DNA of 6,354 bases from Marinilabiliaceae bacterium UBA5213 (lineage in GTDB: Bacteria; Bacteroidota; Bacteroidia; Bacteroidales; Marinilabiliaceae), in contig DHVH01000220.1 of assembly GCA_002412555.1 (NCBI GenBank), positions 1 to 6,354 on the forward strand. Reading direction: 5' to 3'. The notes beneath the pieces were generated by a model, which was given only the letters and a program-made list of their open reading frames with translations, did not search any database and was not told the origin of the DNA. The position numbers and the translations under genes are program-made. Position 1 is the stretch's first letter, and the number at the start of each line of letters is the position of its first letter. Shown in pieces: positions 1 to 5,712 of this stretch.

Positions 1-28
1 AATCTGTGGAAATCTGTGCAATCTGTGG
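1..28. repeat. Three short direct repeats, AATCTGTG(G/C)
   Basis: Three near-identical 9-base units begin at positions 1, 11 and 20 (AATCTGTGG, AATCTGTGC, AATCTGTGG), with a period of 9 to 10 bases. They lie just downstream of the stop codon of the minus-strand cysteine hydrolase gene. The array reaches the window edge, so its full length and any further copies are unseen. I see no coding frame or hairpin terminator in it. It may be the end of a longer intergenic repeat array. Confidence 0.6.
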
Positions 29-36
29 ATAAAAGC

Positions 37-1320
37 CTAAAACTTCAGTTGCTCCGCATCGGGGTATTCAGTCAGCATCCCATGCTCTATCATGGCCACA
101 ATTTCAATAGATGTGTCACGGGTGGCAGTAGTAAATAGATCATCGGGAGTGATGAAGGTTTTATTGAGCAGACTGCCGGTTTCCCAATCGATAAAATCAT
201 AGGTCAAAAAAGTCAATTCGGGGCAACTGATCATGTCAGAGGCCTCTGAATCAAAATTGAAATCGTAGGGCTTGCCCAAATGCATGGTCGAATTGTGGAA
301 AACGGAAACTTTTTGAGATAGCGTAAGATTTTTTGGTCGAAGCACCAAAAAAACTTCACCGGAGGCAAACTCTTCGAGACTGCTCATTTTAACACCCTCA
401 CGCACTGCTTCAATCATGTAGGGGCTATCTATATTTGGCTTTGTGGGCTTTTCACTAAACGCATGGTGCCGATCGCTACCTAACCAGATGGCCGAATGAC
501 CAAAATAGCCGGGAATAAAAAAGTCTGTCAAATTTTGCGAGGACTTCATCAATACAATATCGAAGGGTTGCAACACTTCCAATAACTTGGTGGCATTGTG
601 TCGCGCTTCATACGAGCCCTCAAAGTATCCCACTATAGAACTAAACAAATAACTGCCGTTAAAAGTAAGGGATTCAAAAGCTTTGAAGGGTAAATCAAGA
701 CTATTGTCAATATCGATGAATGCTTCGACATCTGATCGGGTAGCCGGTAACTGATCAATAAAGGCGGCGTAGTCGAATGCCCCTCCGGACTTATTCTGTC
801 GCATTAAGGCCTCACGGTACTCTCCGGAAAATAAAATGGATTCGTAAACCATTAATACATCCACAGGAATTTCATAACTGCTGTTACCCAGGTTTATGAT
901 GCGTTTAGCGTATTCATTGGAACTGTAAATATTGAAATAGAACTGAGAAACCATTAACAGCTGTTTCAAGGCTTTGCGTTGCTCCAGGGATAAAGTGTCT
1001 CTTTCAAAATCTACATTATCCAGCAGATTTAAACAAGCCTTGTCAAACTCAAGTTGCTTATAAAATGTTGCATAAAGATTATTCAGCAAGCGTGCAGGCA
1101 AGTTTTCACCTTGCGCTTTGAGCGTAGCTATTTCAGTGGATATATTAATTGCCTTCAAATCATACTCAATGCGTAAGGAATCATGCAACTCCGTGTTGTG
1201 CATCTGGCCAGCCATCAATGGGTAGGCCAAAGAATGTTCAACCCTTTCTGATGAACTGCCCGATAGGATCACCAAAAGAAAGGCAGAGACTACCCTTTGT
1301 ATGTTAAAAATGCGCTTCAT
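37..1320 (-). CDS. Exported YiiX/YebB-like NlpC/P60 (permuted papain-fold) cysteine hydrolase
   Basis: A 427-residue protein with an N-terminal export signal (about residues 8-22: hydrophobic VVSAFLLVILSG after a basic start). Residues 40-245 are mostly helical-looking and match nothing I recognise. Residues 251-380 carry the hallmarks of the circularly permuted NlpC/P60 group that includes YiiX and YaeF: QPFDIVLMKS, then IPGYFGHSAIWLG with the likely catalytic His275, MIEAVREGV with Glu304 as the likely third active-site residue, and ISCPEL with the likely nucleophile Cys366. Members are thought to be amide or ester hydrolases acting on cell-wall or lipid-linked substrates; the substrate here cannot be told. 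The signal ends in LSGS where a lipobox would read LSGC, so it may be released by signal peptidase I rather than lipidated. The ATG start directly precedes the signal peptide. A promoter-like box lies 30 bases upstream, so it is probably transcribed separately from the DUF4494 gene behind it. Confidence 0.82.
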   Translation of the reverse strand: MKRIFNIQRVVSAFLLVILSGSSSERVEHSLAYPLMAGQMHNTELHDSLRIEYDLKAINISTEIATLKAQGENLPARLLNNLYATFYKQLEFDKACLNLLDNVDFERDTLSLEQRKALKQLLMVSQFYFNIYSSNEYAKRIINLGNSSYEIPVDVLMVYESILFSGEYREALMRQNKSGGAFDYAAFIDQLPATRSDVEAFIDIDNSLDLPFKAFESLTFNGSYLFSSIVGYFEGSYEARHNATKLLEVLQPFDIVLMKSSQNLTDFFIPGYFGHSAIWLGSDRHHAFSEKPTKPNIDSPYMIEAVREGVKMSSLEEFASGEVFLVLRPKNLTLSQKVSVFHNSTMHLGKPYDFNFDSEASDMISCPELTFLTYDFIDWETGSLLNKTFITPDDLFTTATRDTSIEIVAMIEHGMLTEYPDAEQLKF

Positions 1321-1350
1321 TAAAAGTCAATAAGTACAATTCCTGTCATG

Positions 1351-1358
1351 CAAATTTA
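1351..1358 (-). promoter_or_regulatory. Possible Bacteroidota -7 promoter element for the cysteine hydrolase gene
   Basis: On the minus strand this reads TAAATTTG, an exact match to the Bacteroidota primary-sigma consensus TAnnTTTG. It ends 30 bases before the ATG at 1320. A TTG that could serve as the -33 element lies about 23 bases further upstream, slightly longer than the usual spacing of about 19-21. The motif is short and the region AT-rich, so chance is possible, but the same extended word TTAAATTTGCA recurs ahead of the DUF4494 gene. Confidence 0.4.
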
Positions 1359-1428
1359 ACGAAAATAATGACCAGTTGTTTCAATTTTAACCGTAAATCA
1401 TTTAAAATCAGAAACATTAGGACTGTAT

Positions 1429-1878
1429 TTAGGAGTCTTTCGCCTCGTCCTTAAAATAAGGAAATACATCCATGAGGGGACTTTCATTAATGCCCAGCAC
1501 GTCGAAATCAATGGTCATTCCCTCCAGGGAGGTCATTAAATTATCGTAGGCTTCCTTCAGGTCGTTGCCCATTACCAGCATCTGGTTCGATACTTTCTTT
1601 TCTTTACCCGCACCTTCGTCCACCGCTACATAACTCACCTTGCATTTAAACCAGCGATCGGCATTCTCAATAGGGAAAATATCAGAATAATTGGCCTTGC
1701 GGATATTGGTCACCTGAAAATCGCCTCTGATCATTTGTTCCAGCTCCTGATGAATGCGGTTCTCAGCCTCGGTAAATGATACAGCATCTACCAGGTAGGG
1801 CTCACTCACCTTCTTCTCTCTTCCGGAAGTTTCATCAATTTTGATATACTTTACTTTGCACTCAAACCATGTATGCAT
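1429..1878 (-). CDS. DUF4494 family protein with an internal duplication
   Basis: A 149-residue soluble protein without signal peptide or membrane segment, matching the Bacteroidota family DUF4494, whose function is unknown. It is built from two tandem copies of one unit of about 65 residues: residues 4-69 and 76-140. Both begin with WF(E/K)CKV, continue with a DE-x2-G-(R/K)-EKKVS stretch and an LV pair, have a helix around an EA pair, and end in D(I/V)FP. The repeat suggests a pseudo-two-fold fold or a tandem pair of small alpha/beta domains. The ATG at 1878 is preceded at about 27 bases by a TAAATTTG promoter-like box, which supports this start. The next gene downstream in the same direction is the cysteine hydrolase after 108 bases; nothing ties the two functionally. 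The family call is confident; the biochemical role is unknown. Confidence 0.85.
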   Translation of the reverse strand: MHTWFECKVKYIKIDETSGREKKVSEPYLVDAVSFTEAENRIHQELEQMIRGDFQVTNIRKANYSDIFPIENADRWFKCKVSYVAVDEGAGKEKKVSNQMLVMGNDLKEAYDNLMTSLEGMTIDFDVLGINESPLMDVFPYFKDEAKDS

Positions 1879-1905
1879 TTTTGTCTTTTAAAATTATTAG
1901 GATTG

Positions 1906-1913
1906 CAAATTTA
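1906..1913 (-). promoter_or_regulatory. Possible Bacteroidota -7 promoter element for the DUF4494 gene
   Basis: The minus strand reads TAAATTTG, a full match to TAnnTTTG, with 27 bases between it and the ATG at 1878. No clear TTG or TTTG stands at the -33 position; a TTTC lies 17 bases upstream. The box and its immediate flanks (TTAAATTTGCA) are the same as those in front of the cysteine hydrolase gene at 1351-1358. Confidence 0.4.
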
Positions 1914-2000
1914 ATAACCTCCCGCTATTTGAAACGAGAAAACTCCGGAAAAGAAAAAATAATTATCAACAGCCTCTACTTTAAACGCAAAATCTACTAT

Positions 2001-2126
2001 CCACCTCAAGAATTTTTCGTTAAAAAAAGAAAGTTGATTGTCGTAAAAAAATCCGGGATGTCTGAGCGCAGCGAGTTCACGGATTTTAGACAATCAACTT
2101 TCTTTTTAGAAAAATTCTTGTAGTGG
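2001..2126. repeat. Long imperfect palindrome, candidate REP/MITE-like element
   Basis: The arms pair in blocks from outside to inside: CCAC (2001-2004) with GTGG (2123-2126); CAAGAATTTTTC (2007-2018) with its exact complement at 2109-2120; GAAAGTTGATTGTC (2029-2042) with its exact complement at 2089-2102; AAAATCCG (2048-2055) with its complement at 2080-2087. That gives 38 paired bases, with small unequal A-rich bulges between blocks. The 24-base loop contains TGTCTGAGCGCAGCGAG, more GC-rich than the arms. Transcribed on either strand it would fold into a long hairpin. It has no transposase and no obvious target-site duplication. It may be a dispersed repeat or the remains of one; an RNA gene or a two-way terminator are alternatives. 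The inverted repeat itself is certain; the class is inferred. Confidence 0.6.
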
Positions 2127-2138
2127 CGGCATTTTTTG

Positions 2139-2170
2139 TATACTTTTTTTTGCTGTTGCAAAAAAGTATA
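2139..2170. repeat. Hairpin with TATAC(T)n GC stem
   Basis: TATACTTTTTTTTGC (2139-2153) is followed by a four-base loop and GCAAAAAAGTATA (2158-2170). The stem has 13 pairs with two extra T on the left arm. Its GC content is too low for a normal rho-independent terminator stem, though the T run on the plus strand and the A run (T run on the minus strand) could stop transcription in either direction. It lies 12 bases after the long palindrome and may belong to the same repeat element. Confidence 0.5.
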
Positions 2171-2190
2171 AGCCCGTGCGGCTTGAGCAC
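2170..2190. repeat. Two mutually exclusive small hairpins
   Basis: AAGCC (2170-2174) can pair with GGCTT (2180-2184) across a five-base loop, while GTGC (2176-2179) can instead pair with GCAC (2187-2190). The two stems overlap and cannot form together. A run of seven A follows at 2191-2197. It directly abuts the preceding hairpin, so the three structures look like one repeat-derived block. A regulatory switch is conceivable but not supported by more than the pairing. Confidence 0.35.
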
Positions 2191-2304
2191 AAAAAAACTT
2201 TCAAACAAATTATAAAAATAGTCGCCCCCCCATACGTGTGCAGTCCACATTAATTGTCCTACTATAGAATAAGAATTCGAAATGTCCTAAATACACAGAG
2301 ACAG

Positions 2305-2544
2305 ATGAACGATAAAATGATTCGCATAAACCTGTACAAGGTTTTAAGAAAGACAGGGGTGCCACGGGAAAGAATTGCAGCGGATGCGTCTTTTGAAAAT
2401 GACATGTTGATGGATGACATTGATATGACTTGTTTTCTATTTTACCTTGAGACTAAGTTTAACTTAGCCATTGAAAATGAGGTATTGCCAAGAATTCATA
2501 CCGTTCAGTCAACCATTAATTATCTGCAACACCGTTGCGCCTAA
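2305..2544 (+). CDS. Acyl-carrier-protein-like protein lacking the phosphopantetheine serine
   Basis: A 79-residue protein with the ACP fold pattern. From ASFEND (residues 28-33) to the C-terminus it lines up with E. coli AcpP, as I recall its sequence, over 52 residues without a gap, sharing ASF, the Asp of the DSLD region, LE-x2-F, HTVQ/TTVQ and the IxYL/IDYI end. The DSLD motif that carries 4'-phosphopantetheine reads DDID here: the attachment serine is Asp38 (codon 2416-2418). The protein cannot be a normal holo-ACP unless another residue is used. Charge is also atypical: about 11 acidic and 10 basic residues, whereas true ACPs are strongly acidic. I start at ATG 2305, preceded by AGAGACAG; a TTG at 2254 would add 17 residues without ACP likeness. 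The stop overlaps that of the converging STN gene by four bases. No fatty-acid or polyketide genes are in view, so its partner is unknown; a structural or regulatory ACP mimic is possible. Confidence 0.72.
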   Translation: MNDKMIRINLYKVLRKTGVPRERIAADASFENDMLMDDIDMTCFLFYLETKFNLAIENEVLPRIHTVQSTINYLQHRCA

Positions 2545-4040
2545 CGACTGAGCACTTTTTCAAGCGCCTCATCGGGTTGAATAACGTTATAATACTTCCA
2601 GAAATCCGGGTCAAATTCACCCAGATGATCTGACAATACGTAATCAGATCTGTAAGTTTCTGACCAGGGAATAGACTGACGTTTGTTGGCCATCGAAAAA
2701 TCTGTTACCAGCATTTCTGAAACGGTGTCGAAGACCGAACGCTCTCTTTTTGACCGGTCATAGACCCTCAAACTTACTTCTCCCCTTACTTTTGATAGCA
2801 CCCAACCATCTTTCCACGGACGATACTCTACTTTATATTTCGCATGAAAGGGGCGCGTCCTAAACCTGCGGGCATCCCGCTTAATAAGGTAGCTGCGACT
2901 ACGGCGAATGGAAGCAGGGGTCAACTGAAAATCAATATTGACCAGTGCCATACTTTCTGCTTCAATGCGCATTTCCCCTTCATAAAACAACTCATGGGTA
3001 TCATTATAGGGCTTAAAACCAACTCGATACACCAGTCGATCGTAAATAATATCAACCCCATCAAATGAATACTTGTAATCGGAATGCCCATTTTCATTGG
3101 GTAAAAAATTTCCCTGTCGCATTACGTCTAATTGAGAAAAGTGGTAAGGTCCGCCAGACAACTTAAACTGCACCACATCCATCTCATTGGTCTCCCTGCC
3201 CTTGCGCCCTTTTACAAATCGCACCCGTTCTGTGTCATGGCTGTCAGAATAAGAAGGCTTCAGAATTTCAATAACAGCTTCAGAAACATCCACAAACCGC
3301 TTGTCCTGTTGTATGGTCTCACGAAAAAAGGCAGTCATTAAATAGGGCTGCAAAAGATAATTGTCTTTAACAGCAGACCTGACAGCTCTCACAATCTGGT
3401 TGGGATCGCGGTAGTGCACCTGTACTTCGGGCAGGCGTACCGCATACTCTCGTAAGTGAATTACTACTGCCGTGTCCTTCTCAGGAATTATTATACGACT
3501 ACTGGCAAATCCCAAAAATGAAAACACCATCGGCATGCCTGCGAACCGATCCGGCACCTTAAAAGAAAATTGTCCCAAATCATTGGTGGTAGTCCCAACA
3601 GGCTGCCCTTCAACGCCTACATTAACCATGGGCAAAGGTTCTCCACTGGCACCATCAACTACCTGTCCGCTAATCAAAAGGATGTTCTTTTTCGGAATTT
3701 TCCCTTGTTGCTTTCTAATAATGACCTGTTGACCCAAAAAGCTCACTTCCACACCGCCATGGTCGAACAAACCGCTGACCCATTGCTTATCCAGACTGTC
3801 GGGAATAACCGTTTGTAAAACGGAATCGGTATTTACAACTCCGGCATCATAGGCAAAATCAAGACTGAACCGAACACCCAAAGTATCTAAAAGTGCACCC
3901 AGCCGAATTGGCTCAATTGAAGACTGGCTTGAATCTTGGGCAGAAACAGGAAAATTAGAATAGAAAATAAACCAGGCACTTAACCACAACAACCACGTTT
4001 GGAAAAACTTTTGACTGGAGGAAAGGTGGCCGTTTAGCAT
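2541..4040 (-). CDS. Exported STN plus CarboxypepD_reg-like protein, receptor-like third gene of the FecI/FecR cassette
   Basis: A 499-residue protein with a signal peptide (about residues 10-35, hydrophobic stretch TWLLWLSAWFIFY, cleavage near SAQ-D). Residues 43-110 resemble the STN domain (LGALLDTLGVRFSLDFAY ... GVEVSFLGQQVIIRK) found at the N-terminus of signalling TonB receptors. Residues 122-197 are a carboxypeptidase-D regulatory-like beta domain (ISGQVVDGASGEPLPMVNV ... GTTTNDLGQFSF ... VFSFLGF), followed by the usual LPEVQV exit. Residues 212-499 match the uncharacterised Bacteroidota domain with a YLMTAFFRETI-type start and an FWKYYNVIQPDEAL-type end. There is no plug and not enough length for a 22-strand barrel. 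It starts 14 bases after the FecR stop, so the two are surely co-transcribed. By position it should be the signal-giving partner of FecR in the periplasm or outer membrane. The ligand is unknown. Its stop overlaps the converging ACP-like gene by four bases. Confidence 0.83.
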   Translation of the reverse strand: MLNGHLSSSQKFFQTWLLWLSAWFIFYSNFPVSAQDSSQSSIEPIRLGALLDTLGVRFSLDFAYDAGVVNTDSVLQTVIPDSLDKQWVSGLFDHGGVEVSFLGQQVIIRKQQGKIPKKNILLISGQVVDGASGEPLPMVNVGVEGQPVGTTTNDLGQFSFKVPDRFAGMPMVFSFLGFASSRIIIPEKDTAVVIHLREYAVRLPEVQVHYRDPNQIVRAVRSAVKDNYLLQPYLMTAFFRETIQQDKRFVDVSEAVIEILKPSYSDSHDTERVRFVKGRKGRETNEMDVVQFKLSGGPYHFSQLDVMRQGNFLPNENGHSDYKYSFDGVDIIYDRLVYRVGFKPYNDTHELFYEGEMRIEAESMALVNIDFQLTPASIRRSRSYLIKRDARRFRTRPFHAKYKVEYRPWKDGWVLSKVRGEVSLRVYDRSKRERSVFDTVSEMLVTDFSMANKRQSIPWSETYRSDYVLSDHLGEFDPDFWKYYNVIQPDEALEKVLSR

Positions 4041-4054
4041 GCATTATTTTTTCA

Positions 4055-5038
4055 TTAGCGACGCGATAAATACACCACGCCATTTTCGGTTTGCTGTTCT
4101 AAATTAAATGTTTTACAAACCACATCCAAAACATATTCAAAACTAGTGTCGTTAAAAGTGCCACCCAGTTGTTCTCCCAATATGCTTACATCCCGCACCC
4201 GCAAGGGCTGATTGTAAACCCGCTCAAGAGTTTCAAGGACTTCGGACATGGGTGTTTCTTTAAACTGAATGCGACCAGTTTTCCAAGCCATAAAATTGGG
4301 ATTGGCTGCAACCTTTGCCAATTGACGGCTGTCACGATGATAGATGACCCCATCTCCGGCCGTCAGGCGGACTGTTTCATTGGCCTTGGCCAATGAATAA
4401 ACCTCTACAATGCCACTGCCTACTTCTACCTGTGACACTTTTAAATCTTCAAAGCTTCTGACATTAAAATGCGTTCCAATAACGCGAATGACCAAATCAT
4501 CGGTCTCCACAAAAAATGGAACATTGGCATCAGGAGCCACGTCGAACCAGGCTTCACCCGACAGTTTTACCCGTCGCTCCTCATCAGAAAATGGCTGATT
4601 ATAGACTAACCGACTCCCGGCATTAAGCGTCACCTGAGTGCCATCCGGAAGTAATAATTCCTGGCGAAGCTCACCACCTGCCATCATTTCTGAAGTTGCA
4701 GGCACATCGGCACCTGGCCACATCCACCACAAGGCAACTGCCAACATTACGCCTGTCATAAGGGCTGCGTAACGCAGCAAGGTGAACCTCCGGCGAGGCA
4801 ACTTTGTAGAGGAAAAAGATAGTTCTTTGACTTTATGCCAAGCCTTTTCCGTATTCACTTCCTCTAAAACCAAGGCATCGCCACTCATTGTCCACATAGC
4901 CACATACGCTTCCCATTCATCGCGGTACTGCGCGTCATCCTGTAACTGAGCGGTGTGCAACGCCATTTCAGTTGCTGTAGCTTCTCCCGATAAAATCCGG
5001 GCTGCCAATACTTCTTCTATCTTTCTGTTAGCATCCAT
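4055..5038 (-). CDS. FecR-family anti-sigma factor
   Basis: A 327-residue single-pass inner-membrane regulator. Residues 1-85 are the cytoplasmic part that would bind the sigma factor, with the family's ...ILSGEATATEM... pattern and the paired Trp region (EWEAY, MWTMSG). One membrane segment follows basic PRRR at about residues 88-107 (LLRYAALMTGVMLAVALWWMW). The periplasmic FecR domain spans about 122-215: LLPDGTQVTLNAGSRLVY, VKLSGEAWFDVA, FFVETDDLVIRVIGTHFNV and VEVGSGIVEV are all textbook family motifs. Residues 257-326 form the C-terminal DUF4974-type domain (IQFKETPMSEVLETLERVY ... FNDTSFEYVLDVV ... GVVYLSRR), typical of Bacteroidota FecR. It stands 65 bases after the ECF sigma gene and 14 bases before the STN gene, the standard order of a surface-signalling cassette. 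It probably receives the signal through its periplasmic part and controls the sigma factor inside the cell. Confidence 0.93.
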   Translation of the reverse strand: MDANRKIEEVLAARILSGEATATEMALHTAQLQDDAQYRDEWEAYVAMWTMSGDALVLEEVNTEKAWHKVKELSFSSTKLPRRRFTLLRYAALMTGVMLAVALWWMWPGADVPATSEMMAGGELRQELLLPDGTQVTLNAGSRLVYNQPFSDEERRVKLSGEAWFDVAPDANVPFFVETDDLVIRVIGTHFNVRSFEDLKVSQVEVGSGIVEVYSLAKANETVRLTAGDGVIYHRDSRQLAKVAANPNFMAWKTGRIQFKETPMSEVLETLERVYNQPLRVRDVSILGEQLGGTFNDTSFEYVLDVVCKTFNLEQQTENGVVYLSRR

Positions 5039-5103
5039 TATGCCTGTCTGTTATCTAATCTTATAAAACTTTACTATTACGACTCTTTTTTTCCACATTA
5101 CCC

Positions 5104-5655
5104 CTATCCATCTTCATTAAAATTGGCAACGGCTGTAGGCAAATGTTCCCGCAAAAACTGCAGAGCCTTTCCCATCTGAGCTTCTATGGTCTTTATGGAC
5201 AGTCCCAAAACCACAGCAATTTCACGGTATTTTAGTCCTTCAAAACGGCTCATGCGAAATATGCGTTGGCGCTGCTCGGGTAAGAGGCTGATGACCTCCT
5301 GAACCTTATGAATTAATGCCTCGTCGGGTGCCGGCTCATCAACTTCATTGTAAAAGGGCAATGTACTGTCGAGCGACAAATGATGGCGGCTCATTTTTAA
5401 TTCGTTGAGGCAGCGGTTGTGAACAGCACGCATTAAATAGGCCAACGGATTGGCTATTTTTAGTTCCTGACGGCGCTCCCATAATTTCACAAAAACAGCT
5501 TGAACAATATCCTCTGCAGCATCCTGATCGCTCAAAAAACGCCTTGCATACACAACCAAAGGCGCATAATTAGCCTTGAATAACACTTCAAAAGCCAATT
5601 GATCGTCTTTGTTAATTCGTTGTATAAGGTCATGGTTATCGATAGACCGATCCAT
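5104..5655 (-). CDS. ECF RNA polymerase sigma factor, FecI/Bacteroidota type
   Basis: A 183-residue sigma-70 family protein of normal ECF length. Region 2 spans about residues 20-90 (AFEVLFKANYAPLVVYARRF, then AEDIVQAVFVKLWE at 47-60, NPLAYLMRAVHNRCLNELK). Region 4 spans about 113-170 (VISLLPEQRQRIFRMSRFEG, then the helix-turn-helix LKYREIAVVLGLSIKTIEA and the trailing MGKALQFLRE). Region 3 is absent, as in all ECF factors. It would direct RNA polymerase to one or a few promoters, probably including its own cassette, under control of the FecR encoded next. The ATG at 5655 gives a full N-terminus. The EEP gene upstream ends only 57 bases before it, so read-through is possible, but a separate promoter in that gap cannot be excluded. 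No TAnnTTTG box is present there. Confidence 0.94.
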   Translation of the reverse strand: MDRSIDNHDLIQRINKDDQLAFEVLFKANYAPLVVYARRFLSDQDAAEDIVQAVFVKLWERRQELKIANPLAYLMRAVHNRCLNELKMSRHHLSLDSTLPFYNEVDEPAPDEALIHKVQEVISLLPEQRQRIFRMSRFEGLKYREIAVVLGLSIKTIEAQMGKALQFLREHLPTAVANFNEDG

Positions 5656-5712
5656 ACAAAGCTGTTTTTATATAAGACACTGCTCCTTTGAAAAACCCCT
5701 AGGCGAATTCAT

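Larger units (their letters stand above)
1879..2304. other. Gene-free divergent region rich in inverted repeats
   Basis: This 426-base gap separates the DUF4494 gene (minus strand) from the ACP-like gene (plus strand). It holds a promoter-like box near its left end, a 126-base imperfect palindrome (2001-2126), a second hairpin (2139-2170), and a small pair of overlapping hairpins (2170-2190). Short open frames cross it on both strands, but they run through both arms of the palindrome and show no family likeness. A run of seven C at 2225-2231 is the only GC homopolymer. I found no tRNA, rRNA or recognisable riboswitch. For the plus-strand gene no convincing promoter could be picked out. Confidence 0.7.

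Noticed and set aside
1384..1408. ATTTTAA/TTAAAAT inverted repeat after the DUF4494 stop as a terminator
   Set aside because: A seven-pair all-AT stem with an 11-base loop is too weak and expected by chance in this AT-rich gap.
1911..2093. Minus-strand open frame of 60 codons in the same gap
   Set aside because: It is also a by-product of the palindrome; no start context or family support.
1869..2123. Plus-strand open frame of 84 codons across the DUF4494 start and the palindrome
   Set aside because: It overlaps the 5' end of a supported gene, runs through both arms of an inverted repeat, is very rich in Lys/Phe/Ile, and resembles no family.
2225..2231. Run of seven C as a phase-variable tract
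   Set aside because: It lies 74 bases upstream of the likely start, outside any coding frame, and is short; no evidence of switching.
2254..2304. TTG start that would lengthen the ACP-like protein by 17 residues
   Set aside because: The extra residues have no ACP likeness, and the ATG at 2305 gives a length (79) typical of ACPs.
2844..3818. Several plus-strand open frames inside the STN/CarboxypepD_reg gene
   Set aside because: They lie antisense within a gene with strong family support and show no family likeness of their own.
4169..4598. Plus-strand open frames inside the FecR gene
   Set aside because: Antisense shadows of a well-supported coding region.
5669..5674. TATATA with an upstream TTTTCA as a promoter for the sigma gene
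   Set aside because: Spacing of about 14 bases is too short, and the Bacteroidota -7 consensus is not met.
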